A stretch of 64,000 nt of DNA from Paenibacillus camerounensis (lineage in GTDB: Bacteria > Bacillota > Bacilli > Paenibacillales > Paenibacillaceae), in the NCBI RefSeq assembly GCF_000723885.1, contig NZ_CCDG010000011.1:124001-188000 (forward strand). The letters are read 5' to 3'. Position numbers and translations under genes: made by a program. The notes under the pieces are model-generated. The model saw only the letters and a list, made by a program, of their open reading frames with translations, ran no database searches and was not told the origin of the DNA. This document shows positions 8,930 to 17,958 of the stretch, piece by piece. Numbering within the stretch: position 1 is the first letter of the stretch; each line of letters starts with the position of its first letter.

Positions 8930-10375
8930 GTGCAGATCAAAAATGAAGCTATGCTCATCACCTATGCAGACAGCCTGGGAAGCAATCTGGAGGAGCTGAA
9001 TGAAATACTGGACCGGCATCTGCAGGGGGTTGTCGGAGGGGTCCACCTGTTGCCGTTCTATCCTTCTTCAGGTGACCGGGGTTTTGCGCCGATGGACTAT
9101 ACCAAGGTTGACCCGGCCTTCGGGGACTGGAGCGGTGTTGAGCGGATCAGCAGTAAATATTATATGATGTATGATTTTATGATCAACCATATTTCCCGGC
9201 AGTCTCCTTATTTTCAGGATTTTTTGGAGAAAAAGGATGAGTCGGCGTATGCGGATCTGTTCATCCGTTACAAGGATTTCTGGCCGGGCGGTGAGCCGAC
9301 GGCGCAGGATGTGGATCTGATCTACAAACGCAAGCCGCGTGCGCCGTATGTAGAGGTGCAGTTCAAGGACGGCAGTCAGGAAAAGGTATGGTGTACCTTT
9401 GACGAGCAGCAGATCGACCTGGATGTGACGACAGAAACGACGCGCAAATTCATTGCAGACAATCTTACCTTTCTGGCGCAAAAGGGAGCTTCCATCATCC
9501 GGCTGGATGCGTTCGCTTATGCCAATAAAAAAATCGGCACGAACTGCTTTTTCGTGGAGCCGGACATTTGGGACATGCTGAAGCTCTCCGAGCAGACCAT
9601 TGCTCCTTACGGAGTCACTGTGCTTCCGGAGATTCATGAGCATTACAGCATCCAGCTGAAAATTGCGGAGCGGGATTATTATGTCTATGATTTTGCGCTG
9701 CCGATGCTGGTGCTGCATGCCCTGTTCAGCGGCAAGGTAAACCGGCTGGCCCATTGGCTGGAGATCTGCCCGCGTAAACAGTTTACTACCCTGGATACGC
9801 ATGACGGGATCGGCGTGGTGGATGTGAAGGACCTGCTGACTGACGAGGAAGCGGAAATGACGCGGGAGAGCCTGTACAGCCAAGGAGCCAACGTCAAGAA
9901 AATTTACAGTACGGAAGCTTACAACAACCTGGATATTTATCAGATTAACTGCACCTATTATTCGGCGCTCGGCAATGATGATCAGGCTTATCTGCTGGCC
10001 AGAGCACTGCAATGCTTTGCGCCGGGCATTCCCCAGATTTACTATGTAGGCCTGCTTGCCGGAGTGAATGACATTGAGCTGCTGGAGCAGACGAAGGAAG
10101 GCCGCAACATCAACCGGCATTATTACAGCAAAGCCGAGGTTGAGCTGGAGACAGAGCGGCCGGTTGTACAGAGGCTGTTCAAGCTGCTGCGGTTCCGCAA
10201 CAGCAGCCCGGCATTTGACGGTGAAATTGAAGTAGTGACGGTAAATGAGCAGGAGCTGCACATCGTTTGGCGGCATGAGGGATGCGGGGCGAAGCTTGAG
10301 GCTGATCTGCAGACGAAGGATTTCCGGATTATGCGGAAAGAAGCGGAGAGCGATTGGGAAGCCGTTGAAGTGTAA
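8930..10375 (+). CDS. Sucrose phosphorylase-like GH13_18 enzyme
   Basis: 481 residues, the usual length for sucrose phosphorylase. The protein has the shortened GH13 barrel, with [11 protein letters not shown] giving nucleophile D193, PEIHEHY giving acid/base E234, and DTHDGIG giving D292. The segment [20 protein letters not shown] is characteristic of GtfA-type proteins. The enzyme would split sucrose with phosphate into glucose 1-phosphate and fructose in the cytoplasm. Start is GTG 8930 after GGGAGGAAG, 34 bp behind the alpha-glucosidase. Related phosphorylases acting on glucosylglycerol, glucosylglycerate or sucrose 6-phosphate share the fold, so the donor sugar is inferred from context. 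Confidence 0.85.
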   Translation: MQIKNEAMLITYADSLGSNLEELNEILDRHLQGVVGGVHLLPFYPSSGDRGFAPMDYTKVDPAFGDWSGVERISSKYYMMYDFMINHISRQSPYFQDFLEKKDESAYADLFIRYKDFWPGGEPTAQDVDLIYKRKPRAPYVEVQFKDGSQEKVWCTFDEQQIDLDVTTETTRKFIADNLTFLAQKGASIIRLDAFAYANKKIGTNCFFVEPDIWDMLKLSEQTIAPYGVTVLPEIHEHYSIQLKIAERDYYVYDFALPMLVLHALFSGKVNRLAHWLEICPRKQFTTLDTHDGIGVVDVKDLLTDEEAEMTRESLYSQGANVKKIYSTEAYNNLDIYQINCTYYSALGNDDQAYLLARALQCFAPGIPQIYYVGLLAGVNDIELLEQTKEGRNINRHYYSKAEVELETERPVVQRLFKLLRFRNSSPAFDGEIEVVTVNEQELHIVWRHEGCGAKLEADLQTKDFRIMRKEAESDWEAVEV

Positions 10376-10400
10376 AAAGCTTGCAGGCTGCGCATAGAAG

Positions 10401-10438
10401 AGGGACCCGGAAGCCATGAATTGGCGGTCTGGGTCCCT
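10401..10438. terminator. Hairpin between the sucrose operon and the cupin gene
   Basis: AGGGACCC (10401-10408) pairs with GGGTCCCT (10431-10438), and TTGTTTGCTT follows. It can stop transcription of the sucrose unit, and possibly of the convergent minus-strand genes. Confidence 0.55.
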
Positions 10439-10496
10439 TGTTTGCTTAGCGGATAGCCTGCGCATGTACAATGAAAGGCGTGTGTAGTGAAGCTGC

Positions 10497-11027
10497 CTAG
10501 CGGCCCCACGCCTCCGGCAGCGGCCCCGCCTTGCCGTACACCGGATCACTGTCCGGCAGCGGGACCTCCGCGATCTCGGGCAGCGCTGCTGCGAGATCCT
10601 CCGGGGTGGCCCGGCGGGTGTTGTAGTCCGCGCCGCCGGGATAAGCGCCGGCGACACGGAAGCCGGCTGAGCTCTGCAGCAGCTTGTGCGCCGTTCCGGC
10701 CGGCAGCACCAGTACATCCCCGGCCGACACCTCGAGTGTCCGGCCGGCATCGCCGCCAAGCTGCAGGCTGGCGGTCCCCGACATCACGCCAAGCACCTCA
10801 TGCGCGTTGCTGTGGTAATGGTGGTAGCTGAACACGCCGCTTACCCAGCTGTTCAGCCAGCCGTTGTCATTGAAGATCTGCTCGGTGCGTTCCGGCTGGT
10901 TCCGCAGGGCACCTGTATACACAATGACCGGCAGCGCCGGGTTGTTCGGCAGCAGTCCGTCCTGCGGGAGAGTGAAGGCTTCGATAGCTCCCCAGGCTCC
11001 GGCTCCAGGCTGTTCAAACGGCTTCAT
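10497..11027 (-). CDS. Cupin-domain protein (YjlB-like)
   Basis: A 176-residue single-domain cupin. The metal-binding motif HHYHSNAHEVLGVMSG spans residues 69-84, and the second motif includes LPAGTAHK. This arrangement is typical of small manganese- or iron-binding cupins such as Bacillus YjlB; the substrate is unknown. The start lies 36 bp after the stop of the response regulator gene on the same strand, so it may be read through from that operon. GC content is visibly high at its 3' end. Confidence 0.75.
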   Translation of the reverse strand: MKPFEQPGAGAWGAIEAFTLPQDGLLPNNPALPVIVYTGALRNQPERTEQIFNDNGWLNSWVSGVFSYHHYHSNAHEVLGVMSGTASLQLGGDAGRTLEVSAGDVLVLPAGTAHKLLQSSAGFRVAGAYPGGADYNTRRATPEDLAAALPEIAEVPLPDSDPVYGKAGPLPEAWGR

Positions 11028-11062
11028 TAAGCAATCGCCTCCTAAGTCTACAATCGTATTCC

Positions 11063-12430
11063 TTATTGGATTTGCTGTCTGCGGTATTGATAAGGGGTAA
11101 TTCCGTACTGTTCCTTGAACAGCTTAATGAAATACTGCGGCTTCTTGTAGCCGACCAGTAGGGAGATGTCAATTACATGCAGATTGGATTCCAGCAGCAG
11201 CTGCGATGCCTTCTCCAGCCGCTTGGCGGCAATGAAGCCCGACAGGTTCTCACCGGTCTCCTGTTTATACACCTTTGACAGATAAACCGGATGGAGATGT
11301 ACAATTTTACCCAGATCCTCCAGGCTCAAACCATCACCGATATGTCCGGTAATATAAGCCTGAACGGTACTGACAATATGGCTGTTCGTCAATTTGGGAC
11401 TGCGCTCCAGCCGGGTGACACAGAGCAGCACGGACTGGAGCGCATCAGCGGGCTCGGCCAGCTCTTTGAAAATCCAGTCTGCCACCTCGGACTGCTGCAG
11501 CCGGCCGGACGTGAAGTACAGCAGCTGGATGAAATCAAGCAGATAGAGAATCTGCTGCTTTCTGGTTTGCAGCTTGGCGTAGCTTCGGAGGATATTTTTC
11601 CTGGCTGCTTCCAAGTCCCCATTCTCCCGTTTCGGATGGGCAGTGCAGTTCTGCAGCAGCGTACAATCCCCGGCATCCGGCTCCTCCCGGTAATAAAACC
11701 GGCAGAAGATATGCCGGACCGCATTCTTGTCCGCAAATTCAAAGCTCTCAGAGAAGGAGATATTCTCTATTTCGGCAGCAAGCGGGCCGGCACCGGATAC
11801 CCGGAGCAGGCCGGTAACGGACGGGCCGGCTGTCCAGATGAAGCCTTCTGAAGCGCAGTCGTTATTCCTTAACGTGACTTCGTCTGACCCCTTAGCGTCT
11901 GAAATCTGAAAGAAGCAGTAACGTTCCTTTAGCTGATGGACAGTATCACAGGCAGCAAATTCATTGTCGCCCTCTGCGGGAGCAGCACCGCCGATAACAG
12001 ACAGCAGAAAGCCCAGAGCGTCAAATTCCGCCTGCACCGGCTGCTGTTTCCGCTGCTGCTCGTCAATATTCCTCAGCACCTGCTGCATGGCTTTTTCCAT
12101 ATCCTCTTTGTCTACTGGCTTAAGCAGATAATCGAGGGCGCCCAGGCGGATCGCCTTTTGAGCGTAATCAAACTGTGAATAACCGGAGAGGAAGACCACC
12201 TTGGTCTTCAGCAGCTGCCCGCTGATGTGCTCCAGCAGATCAAGGCCGGAAACCTCAGGCATGCGGATATCGGTAATCAGAATATCAACGTCATTGTGGT
12301 TCAACAAGTGCTTGGCTTCCAGTGAATTGGTAGAGGTTACAACCTGCTGTACGCCGAATTTTTTCCAGTCCAGCAGATGCTTCAGATATTCAACGATATA
12401 ATGCCCGTCATCCACAATCAGTAATTTCAT
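11063..12430 (-). CDS. YesN-type response regulator with AraC DNA-binding domain
   Basis: 455 residues. The receiver domain begins MKLLIVDDGHY and carries D54 in LITDIRMPEVSG as the phosphate acceptor. A middle region of unclear fold is followed by a C-terminal double helix-turn-helix (LEDLGKIVHLHPVYLSKVYK and VGYKKPQYFIKLFKEQYG). ATG 12430 is chosen because AGGAGGAGAAT precedes it; a longer frame to 12493 overlaps the kinase with no ribosome site. It overlaps the kinase end by 23 bp. It most likely activates the divergent transporter operon at 14400. Confidence 0.92.
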   Translation of the reverse strand: MKLLIVDDGHYIVEYLKHLLDWKKFGVQQVVTSTNSLEAKHLLNHNDVDILITDIRMPEVSGLDLLEHISGQLLKTKVVFLSGYSQFDYAQKAIRLGALDYLLKPVDKEDMEKAMQQVLRNIDEQQRKQQPVQAEFDALGFLLSVIGGAAPAEGDNEFAACDTVHQLKERYCFFQISDAKGSDEVTLRNNDCASEGFIWTAGPSVTGLLRVSGAGPLAAEIENISFSESFEFADKNAVRHIFCRFYYREEPDAGDCTLLQNCTAHPKRENGDLEAARKNILRSYAKLQTRKQQILYLLDFIQLLYFTSGRLQQSEVADWIFKELAEPADALQSVLLCVTRLERSPKLTNSHIVSTVQAYITGHIGDGLSLEDLGKIVHLHPVYLSKVYKQETGENLSGFIAAKRLEKASQLLLESNLHVIDISLLVGYKKPQYFIKLFKEQYGITPYQYRRQQIQ

Positions 12431-14138
12431 ATTCTCCTCCTTCATCCAGTGAGAAATCGATATAAGCCATAACGGACAGGCCGCCCCAGTCATTGGTGAA
12501 GAACCGCAGGCCGCTTAATTCGCCATAGGCATTTTTGAGCCGCTGATGAATATTCCACAGTCCGATGCCCCGGGCGCCCTGCGGAGGAGTCTCATTGCCC
12601 ACACGGGCTGCCAGCAGCTCAAGCTGATCCGGCGTAAGTCCTTTCCCGTCATCCGCAACAAGGATCAGCGCCCCGTCATCGAGTGCTTTTACCTCAATGG
12701 AGACACGGTGGGCGCCCTGCAGCTCCTCAATGCCGTGCTGGATTGCATTTTCCACAATCGGCTGGATAATCAGCGGCATAATGCGGTGCTCCCCGAGCTC
12801 CGGCGGCAGGCTGATCTCATAATGCAGCTCTTTGCAGAGAGACATAATGGTTAAGAAATGGCCGGCAAGCTGCAGCTCGGAGGCCAGCGTGGCATCATGG
12901 CGGTCGAGCTTGGTCAGGTAACGGTAATATTCGGCCAGGTGCTTGCTCATCTGCATGACGGCCTCAGGGGAAGACTTCGCCATCGACATAATAAAGAACA
13001 GGCTATTGTAGAGAAAATGCGGATTGATCTGGGCCTGCAGCTGCTTTACCTCGGCATCCCTGCGCAGCTCGGTTTCGATTTTGAGTGAGGCGAACAGGTT
13101 CTGGGTTCTGAGTACCATATGGTTGAAGCTTTTGAACAAGGTATAAAATTCGTTGACCGGGTTCTCGCTGATCCGCGTGCTGTAGTTACCCTGCTCCACC
13201 TGATGGAATTTTTTGCCGAGCAGATGCACATTACGGTAGAAATTACGGTAGAACATCAGAATGACGGTCAGGCCGATGATCAGGATGACGACAATACTGG
13301 CGGCGAACACCTGCTGGTTGCGGTCCAGCGGAGTCAGGAAATCACTCATCCGTGTATACGTTACGAGGTAGGTATCAATAGGCTCTATGTATTTGGACAG
13401 CACATAATAGTCGTCCTCGCCGGTATGATAATCGAATTTCAGAATTTGCTGCGGATCTGGAGCAACGGTCGCCCGCGCTTTTTCCTCAATCCGGCTGTCT
13501 ACCGGCTTGCTGCTAATCACAAAGCTGTCATTCACCAGTAAAAAAGCGTTGGAGCTGTCGCCGTTAACCGCTTTGCCCAGCAGTCCGGTCAGATACTCCT
13601 TCTTAAGCTTTACGCCGACGATGTACTCTATATTTGCCGGATTTTTGGGCTGATGAATATAAGGGTAGACCGAAAAGTAGTACAGGCTATTATTATAAGT
13701 CTGCCAGCCGCGCTCCATTACCTGTTCAAAAGGGAGCTTCGCCTGCGAATCATGTCCGGTCTGGATGAAGGTACCGTCCTGCTTCCAGTAAATTCCGATC
13801 GACTCTACCGCAAGGCTTGAGAATAGCTGGTCCGCTAACCGGCCGGAAATTTCATTTTTGTCCATCTGGGCATCATAGTTGCTTAGTTCCAGCTTGCGGT
13901 TCTGATAGAACCGGACATCGTTGTCGGCGGTATACTGGATTCCGTACATGCTTGCCTCGGAGATTGCCCCGTCAATAATTTCCTCTGCATAAGCCAGCTG
14001 GTTCCTGGAGGCATTGACCAGACTCTCCTGAAGCGTCCGTGAGCTAAGGGTATTCATGATATAGAACAGCCCCAGGGTAAGCAGCAGGAAAAAAATGAAG
14101 AAGTAGATGAACCGTTTCATATTCACCTTTTTAATCAT
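12408..14138 (-). CDS. YesM-type sensor histidine kinase
   Basis: 576 residues. An N-terminal membrane anchor (IYFFIFFLLLTLGLFYI) and a large extracellular sensor region of about 250 residues come first. A second membrane segment (VFAASIVVILIIGLTVILMF), a HAMP domain, the His_kinase motif QINPHFLYNSLFFIMSM with the phospho-accepting His, and a HATPase domain (VENAIQHG, DDGKGL) follow. ATG 14138 (MIKKVNMKRF) is preferred over the longer frame. This kinase type senses extracellular carbohydrates or their binding proteins, which fits the divergent sugar transporter. Confidence 0.92.
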   Translation of the reverse strand: MIKKVNMKRFIYFFIFFLLLTLGLFYIMNTLSSRTLQESLVNASRNQLAYAEEIIDGAISEASMYGIQYTADNDVRFYQNRKLELSNYDAQMDKNEISGRLADQLFSSLAVESIGIYWKQDGTFIQTGHDSQAKLPFEQVMERGWQTYNNSLYYFSVYPYIHQPKNPANIEYIVGVKLKKEYLTGLLGKAVNGDSSNAFLLVNDSFVISSKPVDSRIEEKARATVAPDPQQILKFDYHTGEDDYYVLSKYIEPIDTYLVTYTRMSDFLTPLDRNQQVFAASIVVILIIGLTVILMFYRNFYRNVHLLGKKFHQVEQGNYSTRISENPVNEFYTLFKSFNHMVLRTQNLFASLKIETELRRDAEVKQLQAQINPHFLYNSLFFIMSMAKSSPEAVMQMSKHLAEYYRYLTKLDRHDATLASELQLAGHFLTIMSLCKELHYEISLPPELGEHRIMPLIIQPIVENAIQHGIEELQGAHRVSIEVKALDDGALILVADDGKGLTPDQLELLAARVGNETPPQGARGIGLWNIHQRLKNAYGELSGLRFFTNDWGGLSVMAYIDFSLDEGGEYEITDCG

Positions 14139-14246
14139 ATTGTCGTCCTCATTCCCAGTAATACGTATTTGTCTAATGGCTGTGCATCTGTCCGAATCTA
14201 TCATAATTCATTAAATTCAAAAGAAAAAGACAATCAGGCCGCAAAA

Positions 14247-14323
14247 TGAAAGCGCTTAGCAAAAAGGTTAAGGGATTGGTTATGATCTTCAGATTGGGAC
14301 ATTTTAGATTGAAAGCGCTTTTG
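14247..14323. promoter_or_regulatory. Two CcpA cre-like sites between kinase and transporter operon
   Basis: TGAAAGCGCTTAGC (14247-14260) and TGAAAGCGCTTTTG (14310-14323) each contain the AAAGCGCTT core of catabolite-responsive elements. The second overlaps a possible -35 TTGAAA at 14309-14314. Carbon catabolite repression of both divergent units is the likely consequence. Confidence 0.65.
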
Positions 14324-14399
14324 CTAACATTAAATCTGCAACGACTACTCGGCATTCTTAAAGGGGGTAACACCAATAGCTCACGTTATAAAAAACCAG

Positions 14400-15341
14400 G
14401 TGCAGCCGCTAAAGACTGACATCCGGAAAAAAGGAAAAGAACCCTGGAGCAAGGAAGTGAAAAAAAGCTGGCCGCTCTATGTACTCTGTATCCCGGCACT
14501 GGTGTGTGTCCTCATTTTCGCCTACGGGCCGATGGTCGGACTGGTGATGGCTTTCCAGGATTATAAGCCCTGGCTGGGTATTACCGGTTCCGCCTGGATC
14601 GGCTGGGACAACTTCGCGAGAATCTTTCAGTACAAGGAAGCCACTCAGGCCATTACGAACACGCTGATTATCGCGGTAATCAAAATCGTTGTCGGTATTG
14701 TCGTGCCGATCATCATGGCTATCCTGTTAAGCGAAATCCGCAATATGGGTGTCAAAAAAAGCATTCAGACGCTCGTGTATCTGCCGCATTTCTTGTCATG
14801 GGTAACGGTGGCCGGCATTATGATTGACCTGCTGGGGCTCGACGGCGGCATTAACCATGTGCTGACCCAGGTGTTCGGAATCCAGCCCGTCTATTTCCTG
14901 GGTGATCCGGTCCTGTTCAGACCAACGGTCATTATCAGTGATCTGTGGAAAAACTTCGGCTTCGGCATGATTGTCTATCTGGCCGTTATTACCGGAATCG
15001 ATCCGTCTTATTATGAGGCTGCCGAGATAGACGGCGCTTCCCGCTGGCAGCAGATCAGACATGTTACGCTGCCGAGCATGCTGCCGATGATCATTGTTAT
15101 TGCCACACTCAGTCTGGGAAATATTCTCGATGCCGGCTTTGACCAGATCTTTAACCTCTACAATCCGCTGGTGTACAGTACGGGGGATATTATTGATACC
15201 TATGTGTACCGGTCTTCCCTGTTGAACGGCCAATACGGGTTCGGTACAGCGGTCGGGCTGTTCAAGTCAGGCATCAGCTTTGTGCTGATCGTTATTTCCT
15301 ACCGTATTGCCTACAAGGTAGCCAACTACAAGATATTCTAG
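14400..15341 (+). CDS. ABC transporter permease, LplB type
   Basis: A 313-residue permease with six predicted membrane segments, starting with LYVLCIPALVCVLIFAYGPM. The EAA loop reads EAAEIDGASRWQQIRHVTLP. LplB/YtcP transporters import polysaccharide fragments in Paenibacillus and Bacillus. The start is doubtful: GTG 14400 is the first standard codon but has no ribosome site. AAGGGGG at 14361-14367 is instead well placed for an in-frame ATA at 14376, which would add eight residues. Confidence 0.9.
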   Translation: MQPLKTDIRKKGKEPWSKEVKKSWPLYVLCIPALVCVLIFAYGPMVGLVMAFQDYKPWLGITGSAWIGWDNFARIFQYKEATQAITNTLIIAVIKIVVGIVVPIIMAILLSEIRNMGVKKSIQTLVYLPHFLSWVTVAGIMIDLLGLDGGINHVLTQVFGIQPVYFLGDPVLFRPTVIISDLWKNFGFGMIVYLAVITGIDPSYYEAAEIDGASRWQQIRHVTLPSMLPMIIVIATLSLGNILDAGFDQIFNLYNPLVYSTGDIIDTYVYRSSLLNGQYGFGTAVGLFKSGISFVLIVISYRIAYKVANYKIF

Positions 15342-15356
15342 AAGGGAGCATGGAGA

Positions 15357-16226
15357 GTGTATCATAAGTCCAAGGGATATAAGATCTTCTCGTTCTTTAA
15401 CTATATATTTCTGATTCTGATTGCGTTATCATGCTTCCTGCCGATGCTCCATCTGCTTGCCCAGTCGCTTAGCAGCAAATCGGCGATCAACGGCAATCTG
15501 GTGTCCTTCTGGCCGGTGGACTTCAATCTAGACGCCTACGCCAAAACCTTCAGAAACACCAACTTTACCGGCTCCATGCAGATCTCTGTATTCCGGACGG
15601 TACTGGGAACCTTAATCAGCATGTTTGTCATTACGACGGCCGGCTATGCGTTATCCAAGGATTTCCGCGGGCGGAATGTGCTGATGTGGATTTTTATCTT
15701 CACCATGCTGTTCTCCGGAGGCCTAATTCCGTCCTATATCCTGGTTACGAAGCTGGGCTTCAAGGACACGATCTGGTCGCTGGTGCTGCCCGGCGCCTTT
15801 GGCGCTTACAACCTGATTCTGATTATGAATTTCTTCAAAACCATTCCGAAGGCGCTGGAGGAAGCGGCGTTTATCGACGGTGCCTCATTCTTTGTTATTT
15901 TCCGCAAAATCTATCTGCCGCTCTCCCTTCCCGGACTGGCAACGGTAGGCTTGTTCATTATGGTCGGCCACTGGAATGCCTGGTTTGACGGAATCCTCTA
16001 TATGTCGAGTACCGAGAACTATCCGCTGGCTTCCTTTCTGCAGACGGTTGTGGTGCAGGGCTCGGCCCAGAGCATGGCGCTCAGCCAATCGGAAGCGGCA
16101 GCATTATCAGAGCAGAGCATCAAGGCTGCGCAGATCTTTATCAGCACCTTGCCGATTATCCTCGTCTATCCATTTTTGCAGAAGTATTTCGTAAAAGGCA
16201 TTGTACTGGGTGCAGTCAAGGAGTAG
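15357..16226 (+). CDS. ABC transporter permease, YtcP/LplC type
   Basis: A 289-residue permease. The N-terminal membrane segment YIFLILIALSCFLPMLHLLA is typical of the LplC/YtcP group, as is the EAA loop EEAAFIDGASFFVIFRKIYL. The start is GTG 15357, 8 bases after GGGAG. It ends FVKGIVLGAVKE, a hallmark of the family. It forms the channel with the LplB-type protein. Confidence 0.92.
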   Translation: MYHKSKGYKIFSFFNYIFLILIALSCFLPMLHLLAQSLSSKSAINGNLVSFWPVDFNLDAYAKTFRNTNFTGSMQISVFRTVLGTLISMFVITTAGYALSKDFRGRNVLMWIFIFTMLFSGGLIPSYILVTKLGFKDTIWSLVLPGAFGAYNLILIMNFFKTIPKALEEAAFIDGASFFVIFRKIYLPLSLPGLATVGLFIMVGHWNAWFDGILYMSSTENYPLASFLQTVVVQGSAQSMALSQSEAAALSEQSIKAAQIFISTLPIILVYPFLQKYFVKGIVLGAVKE

Positions 16227-16281
16227 CAGAAGCAGATACATCCTAAATTCAACCTAAATTCAACGATAAAGGAGTCTATAC

Positions 16282-17958
16282 ATGAAAAAAACAGGTGCAT
16301 TACTCTCCGTTGCTGTATTGCTGACAGGAATGCTTGCCGGGTGCGGCCCGGTCAAAAAGGATGGGGGCTCTACGGCGGAAGCGACGCTTAAGGATGGTAA
16401 ATATGATCCGCCGATTACGCTTACGATTGCGAAGCAGCAGGATGAAAATGCCGGGAAATATATCAACGGTGAGAGCCTGAATGATAATGTGCTGACCCGC
16501 TGGGGCGTGGAGAAGCTGGGTATACAGATTGAGACAACACTGCTGGGCGGCGATGCATCGCAGTATAACACGAAGCTGCGGCTTGCGCTGACCGGCTCGG
16601 AGAAGCTTCCGGATGTGCTGCCGGTCTATGATACTTCGCTGGAGAATGACCTGATCCAATCCGGGCTGGTCAAGGATATTACAGAGGACATCAACAAATA
16701 TATGCCGGAGCGGCTAAAGGAAATTTACAAGGAATATCCGACCGCCTTCAACCCGGTTATCCAGGACGGCAAGGTATACGGTATGCCGATTGCGCCCAAT
16801 CTGACGGAAGGGGAAGTGATGCTGGTCCGGCAGGACTGGCTGGATAATCTGGGGCTGAAAGCCCCGACGACGATTGATGAGTTCGAGCAGGTCATTGCCG
16901 CCTTTACGAATGATGATCCGGACGGGAACGGCAAGCAGGATACGTACGGATTCGATTTTAGCGGGAAGGATTCCTACAACACCGGCTGGGTCAGCGACTC
17001 TGTCATGATCTTCAGCGCCTACGCCGGCAAGCATCTCCCGGGCCAATGGTATAACGAGGGCGGCAAGCTTACTTACGGGTCTGTTGCTGGCGGCATGAAA
17101 GATGCTCTTGCCAAGCTGCGTGACTGGTATTCCAAGGGATATTTGAACAAGGAGCTGGCGACACAGGGAGCCTGGGATGCGCTGGCTGACTTTACCGAAG
17201 GCAAAGCAGGCATTATTATCGGACGTCCTTGGCTGTACGGCAGCGTGAAGGATGTTGAAACCAATGTGCAGGGTGCCAAAATCAGTGCCTACCCGACAAT
17301 CAGCGGGGTCAGCGGCGATAAGACGTACCAGTCCGGCCAGCAGAATGACGGCGTATTTATGTTCAATAAAGATTTTAACAATATGGAAGCGTTCTTCCTC
17401 TACTACGACAAGCTGTATGATGCCGCCTTCGGCACGGGAGATTTCAAATACGGATACGCACAGGGCTATGATTATGACATCGTGGACGGGGAGGTTGTTT
17501 TTGATCCCAAGGCATTCAACACACCGCTCGACGCGGTCCAGGGAGTAGGGAAGATGGCTTTTACCAAAAATACGCCAAGCGTGGATGGACCGGGCAAGTC
17601 TTTCTATGATCTGGCACAAGGTGCCAAAGCCGATACCGGGGTGCTATTGCGGTCAGCGGCGAATGATCCAACCACCATTGCAGGGTATGTCATTTCATAC
17701 GAGAACCGGGATGTGCTGCTCCCTAATGCTTTCAACGGCCCGCCGACCAAAACCATGCAGACTTCATGGGAGCAGCTGAACACAATGGAGAAGGAAACTT
17801 TTACAAAGATTATCTATAGTAAGGAACCGCTCGAAAGCTACGACACTTTTGTTAAGCAATGGTACGAGAAGGGCGGAACGCAGATCACGGAAGAAGTGAA
17901 CGAATGGTATACGAACGCGGGTAAAGTGGATGTCATGACCAATATGGGTCTTAAATGA
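16282..17958 (+). CDS. Extracellular solute-binding lipoprotein, LplA/YtcQ type
   Basis: A 558-residue binding protein, longer than classical sugar-binding proteins but normal for the LplA group. The lipobox LAGC gives a lipidated Cys at residue 21. Conserved features include KLPDVLPVYD and the EF-hand-like DDPDGNGKQDTYG, which resembles calcium-binding loops of this group. It should deliver an oligosaccharide to the two permeases. Its stop overlaps the glycosidase start (ATGA), which ties the two products together. Confidence 0.92.
   Translation: MKKTGALLSVAVLLTGMLAGCGPVKKDGGSTAEATLKDGKYDPPITLTIAKQQDENAGKYINGESLNDNVLTRWGVEKLGIQIETTLLGGDASQYNTKLRLALTGSEKLPDVLPVYDTSLENDLIQSGLVKDITEDINKYMPERLKEIYKEYPTAFNPVIQDGKVYGMPIAPNLTEGEVMLVRQDWLDNLGLKAPTTIDEFEQVIAAFTNDDPDGNGKQDTYGFDFSGKDSYNTGWVSDSVMIFSAYAGKHLPGQWYNEGGKLTYGSVAGGMKDALAKLRDWYSKGYLNKELATQGAWDALADFTEGKAGIIIGRPWLYGSVKDVETNVQGAKISAYPTISGVSGDKTYQSGQQNDGVFMFNKDFNNMEAFFLYYDKLYDAAFGTGDFKYGYAQGYDYDIVDGEVVFDPKAFNTPLDAVQGVGKMAFTKNTPSVDGPGKSFYDLAQGAKADTGVLLRSAANDPTTIAGYVISYENRDVLLPNAFNGPPTKTMQTSWEQLNTMEKETFTKIIYSKEPLESYDTFVKQWYEKGGTQITEEVNEWYTNAGKVDVMTNMGLK

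Noticed and set aside
9068..10759. A 563-aa minus-strand ORF
   Set aside because: It lies over the sucrose phosphorylase gene, whose frame has full family motifs; the opposite frame is an artefact of codon bias.
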